DNA of 64,000 bases from Arthrobacter sp. EPSL27 (GTDB lineage Bacteria > Actinomycetota > Actinomycetes > Actinomycetales > Micrococcaceae): positions 1,039,757 to 1,103,756 of the forward strand of contig NZ_LNUT01000004.1 in NCBI RefSeq assembly GCF_001512305.1. Direction: 5' to 3'. The notes below the pieces were generated by a model. That model was not told where the DNA came from. It made no database searches and saw nothing but the letters and a program-made list of their open reading frames with translations. Positions 61,742 through 64,000 of this stretch are shown here, piece after piece; position 1 is the first letter of the stretch; each line of letters begins with the position of its first letter. The position numbers and the translations under genes were made by a program.

Positions 61742-62256
61742 AAAAGCCCGTGACCTTGATCGGTGTGGCGCTGCTCTGCGTTTCGTGCGCACCGGCAGGC
61801 AACACCACGGCAGCGCCGTCGGCATCAGCGGCCGCCAGCCCCATTTCATCCGCGCCGGTCTCGCTGAGCGCCAACAGTGGACCCCAGGCGCCGGGCGGCA
61901 CTATCCCCGCCACCATCGGCGTTACCTGGGATCAGGCCAGCAAGGACGAAGCCATGCACGTCGCAGAGAACGCTATGACGGACTTCGCCCGCCCCGCCGT
62001 GGAGGACAAGCAGTGGGCCAATGACCTGGCCCGCTGGCTGACCCCGCAGGCCACCGCCGACTACTCGGCAGTGGACCCGGCCAACATCCCCGCATCCCGC
62101 GTCACCGGGGCCGCCACCCTAAGCGTCGATGAAACCAACGGCTTCGGCGTCATGGCAGCGGTCCCCACAAACGCCGGGACCTACACGGTGCAGCTGCTCC
62201 GCACCGGCAAGGACGCCCCCTGGAAGGCCAACCGCCTCACCCCGCCCTCGTCCTAA
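61738..62256 (+). CDS. Conjugation-associated lipoprotein
   Basis: 172 residues. GTG at 61738 overlaps the CHAP gene stop, with GAGGAGAAG upstream. The signal peptide ends LCVSC (lipobox), then an Ala/Ser linker and a folded part VTWDQASKDEAMHVAENAMT to TYTVQLLRTGKDAPWKANRL. It resembles small lipoproteins of actinobacterial transfer operons; exact role unknown. Confidence 0.72.
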   Translation: MKKPVTLIGVALLCVSCAPAGNTTAAPSASAAASPISSAPVSLSANSGPQAPGGTIPATIGVTWDQASKDEAMHVAENAMTDFARPAVEDKQWANDLARWLTPQATADYSAVDPANIPASRVTGAATLSVDETNGFGVMAAVPTNAGTYTVQLLRTGKDAPWKANRLTPPSS

Positions 62257-62295
62257 CCGCCGCACCTCCATCCCACACACGTAAGGAAGAAGCTC

Positions 62296-63738
62296 ATGGG
62301 CACTACACCAACCGAAGTCATGGCCTTTCCCAACATCCGCGCCATTGTCCGGGACAACGGCACCGCCGAGGTCGTCGTCGCGGGCAACTCCCGCATCGTC
62401 CCTGGCGGAGACTCCGTGCAGGAACTCCGCAGCAACGCCCTGGCCCTCATCGTGGGCGAAGCACAGACCCTCCAGCGCCCCGTGCGGGTCCGCATCGAGG
62501 ACCCCGAAGGGCACGGCGAACTCATCGTCCACCCGGACAACAAGATCGAATCCGTCTCCTACGAGCCCGCTCCGGCCCGCCGCCGGGCAGAAGCCCCCGA
62601 GACCACACCTGCGAGCGTAGCGCCGGCCGTCATTGATACCGTCCCCGCACCCGCACCGGAGCCTGCGGCCGCTCCTGCCACTGCCACGGCAGCATCGGTG
62701 GACGCCCGACCGTGGCCGCCTGCCCCCGCGACGGCCACCCCGGAACCGCAGACAGCTGCCGTTGTTGAGGAAGCCGCTCCGATCCGGCGCAGCCTGAAGG
62801 AAACCTCGTTCCTGGTCAGCGCCCCGGTGCTGGAACCGGCTACACAGGGCTGGCGCGGAACACTCACGCGACTGGGGCTCCGGATGGATCCCTCGGCGGA
62901 AGAACTCACCGAACGCGAGGACATCCGCACGGTCAGCCAGCACTGGCCCGGCCCCCGGACGATTGCGGTGGTCAACCGCAAGGGCGGGGCGAATAAGACC
63001 CCCACCGTGGTCATGCTCTCGGCCATCCTCGCCCGATACAGCGGCGCGGCCACGGTCGCGTGGGACAACAACGAATCCCAGGGCACCCTCGGCTGGCGGA
63101 CGGAAAAGGGTTCCCACGACCGCAGCGTCCTGGACCTGATCGACGCCTCCACCGAACTGCTCTCCCCGTCCACAAACGCGGCCGAAATCGCCAAGTTCGT
63201 CCACCACCAGACCGCCGACAAATTCGACGTCCTGCGCTCGGATGAAAACGAGGAAGGCGACCATGAAGTCACGGCCGAGGAAGTCGACATCGCCCATCAG
63301 GTGCTCACCCGCTATTACCGGCTCGTGGTCATGGATTCGGGCAACACGGCCAGGGCCGCGAATTGGCGGCGGATGATCGACCACACCAACCAGCTCGTGG
63401 TCCCGGTGACAGCCATTGAGGACCGCGCAGAAGCCGCACGTCTGACGCTGCAGACCCTGGAATCCCGCGGCGGCCATGACGCGGAGCTGGCCCGCAACGC
63501 CGTTGTCATCGTCTCGGAGTCCACCGACGCCAAGCGCAGCATGAGCGGCGAGGCGCTGAAGCGGGCCAAGGACGAGGCGCGGCGGATTGCTGACGGCTTC
63601 GCCCCGTTCGTCCGGGCGGTCGTCCGGATTCCTTACGATCCGGCCCTGGTCAACGGACCTATCCGCTATGAAGCCCTCCAGCCCGCCACTCAGCGGGCAT
63701 GGCTGGCGGCCGCGGCCGCCGTCGCTGCCGGCTTCTAA
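62296..63738 (+). CDS. ParA/MinD-like ATPase of the transfer operon
   Basis: 480 residues. A folded N-terminal part (AIVRDNGTAEVVVAGNSRIV), a Pro/Ala linker of about 90 residues, then an SRP/MinD-type ATPase: Walker A NRKGGANKTPTV, and RLVVMDSGNTARAANWR. It lies between transfer genes, so it probably serves conjugation or positioning of the channel rather than partition. Confidence 0.78.
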   Translation: MGTTPTEVMAFPNIRAIVRDNGTAEVVVAGNSRIVPGGDSVQELRSNALALIVGEAQTLQRPVRVRIEDPEGHGELIVHPDNKIESVSYEPAPARRRAEAPETTPASVAPAVIDTVPAPAPEPAAAPATATAASVDARPWPPAPATATPEPQTAAVVEEAAPIRRSLKETSFLVSAPVLEPATQGWRGTLTRLGLRMDPSAEELTEREDIRTVSQHWPGPRTIAVVNRKGGANKTPTVVMLSAILARYSGAATVAWDNNESQGTLGWRTEKGSHDRSVLDLIDASTELLSPSTNAAEIAKFVHHQTADKFDVLRSDENEEGDHEVTAEEVDIAHQVLTRYYRLVVMDSGNTARAANWRRMIDHTNQLVVPVTAIEDRAEAARLTLQTLESRGGHDAELARNAVVIVSESTDAKRSMSGEALKRAKDEARRIADGFAPFVRAVVRIPYDPALVNGPIRYEALQPATQRAWLAAAAAVAAGF

Positions 63739-63771
63739 ACCACCCACCACGGACTCTGAAAGGAGGCAAGC

Positions 63772-64000
63772 ATGCAACAGTCCCTGAACCCCTGGATTAC
63801 CCGCCCGGCTCCGGCCGACGGCGCGGACACGGCAGCCCCGGAAGCTCACGTGCCGCCGGCGGCCGTGATCAGTGAACCTCTGAGGGGAATGGTCGAACCG
63901 GACGCCGCAGACCGGCTTGGCCGCCGCACACTGGCAGGCTCCGCAGCACTGTGGGTCACCGGGGCCCACGGGGGATCCGGCGAAAGCCGCATCGCTGATC
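63772..64000 (+). CDS. DUF6668-like protein, 5' end only
   Basis: 76 residues are visible. ATG at 63772 with strong AAAGGAGG. After a disordered start comes ALWVTGAHGGSGESR, a P-loop-like GxHGGSGES motif as in DUF6668 proteins. The gene continues beyond the window. It is next in the transfer operon. Confidence 0.68.
   Translation, partial: MQQSLNPWITRPAPADGADTAAPEAHVPPAAVISEPLRGMVEPDAADRLGRRTLAGSAALWVTGAHGGSGESRIAD

Noticed and set aside
62119-63969. 616-codon minus-strand frame at the right end
   Set aside because: Antisense to the transfer ATPase gene; no recognisable domain.

Overview
The window looks like part of a large conjugative or mobilisable plasmid from a high-GC actinobacterium, most likely of the Arthrobacter/Pseudarthrobacter group (Micrococcaceae). 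This rests on base composition, codon use and gene families (Lsr2, DUF4192, actinobacterial relaxase, a DUF6668-like protein, CsoR-type copper operators, a Gram-positive LexA box). I saw no rRNA, tRNA or CRISPR array. Both ends of the window cut through genes, so the replicon continues on both sides.

Layout. 1-6 kb: a bacterial ubiquitin-like conjugation operon (ubiquitin-like protein, E1-like activator, DUF6527). Its E1 gene has a frameshift and is also cut by a 3.9-kb IS21-family element carrying istA, istB, mscL and a small ORF; 6-bp target duplications flank the element. 6-7.5 kb: a HigB/HigA-type module whose antitoxin is fused to an ImmA/IrrE-like metallopeptidase. 7.6-11 kb: mobilisation genes (coiled-coil protein, relaxase, MobC) and a candidate oriT. 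11.2-23.3 kb: a copper island with a P1B ATPase, CopZ, DUF305, DUF326, SHOCT and multicopper oxidase genes, driven in part by two reverse-complementary CsoR-like operators. 23.5-32.6 kb: a serine resolvase with a res-like site, then a defence island (type ISP restriction-modification enzyme, a PD-(D/E)XK protein and a divergent DUF4365/unknown pair). 32.9-39.6 kb: plasmid backbone genes, three of them each preceded by a copy of the same ~0.38-kb leader. 40-42.8 kb: a LexA-box-controlled umuDC cassette. 42.8-51.6 kb: a cadmium island (cmtR, cadA, lspA, cadD, a PaaK-like gene) with thiol-disulfide genes and two methyltransferases. 52-56.5 kb: lsr2, parAB with a repeated CTTTCATGCATGCA motif, and a primase-type replication gene. 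57-60.1 kb: a four-gene ImmA/membrane/hydrolase/regulator operon between two identical operators. 60.2-64 kb: an ArsR-like regulator diverging from the start of a conjugation operon.

How the parts fit. Replication, partition, mobilisation and transfer form the backbone. Copper and cadmium efflux, an error-prone polymerase, restriction, a toxin-antitoxin-like module and probable immunity operons are the cargo. Two points recur. Each metal-efflux operon ends in a PaaK-like adenylate-forming enzyme of unknown role, and several regulators have clear palindromic operators that tie neighbouring genes together.
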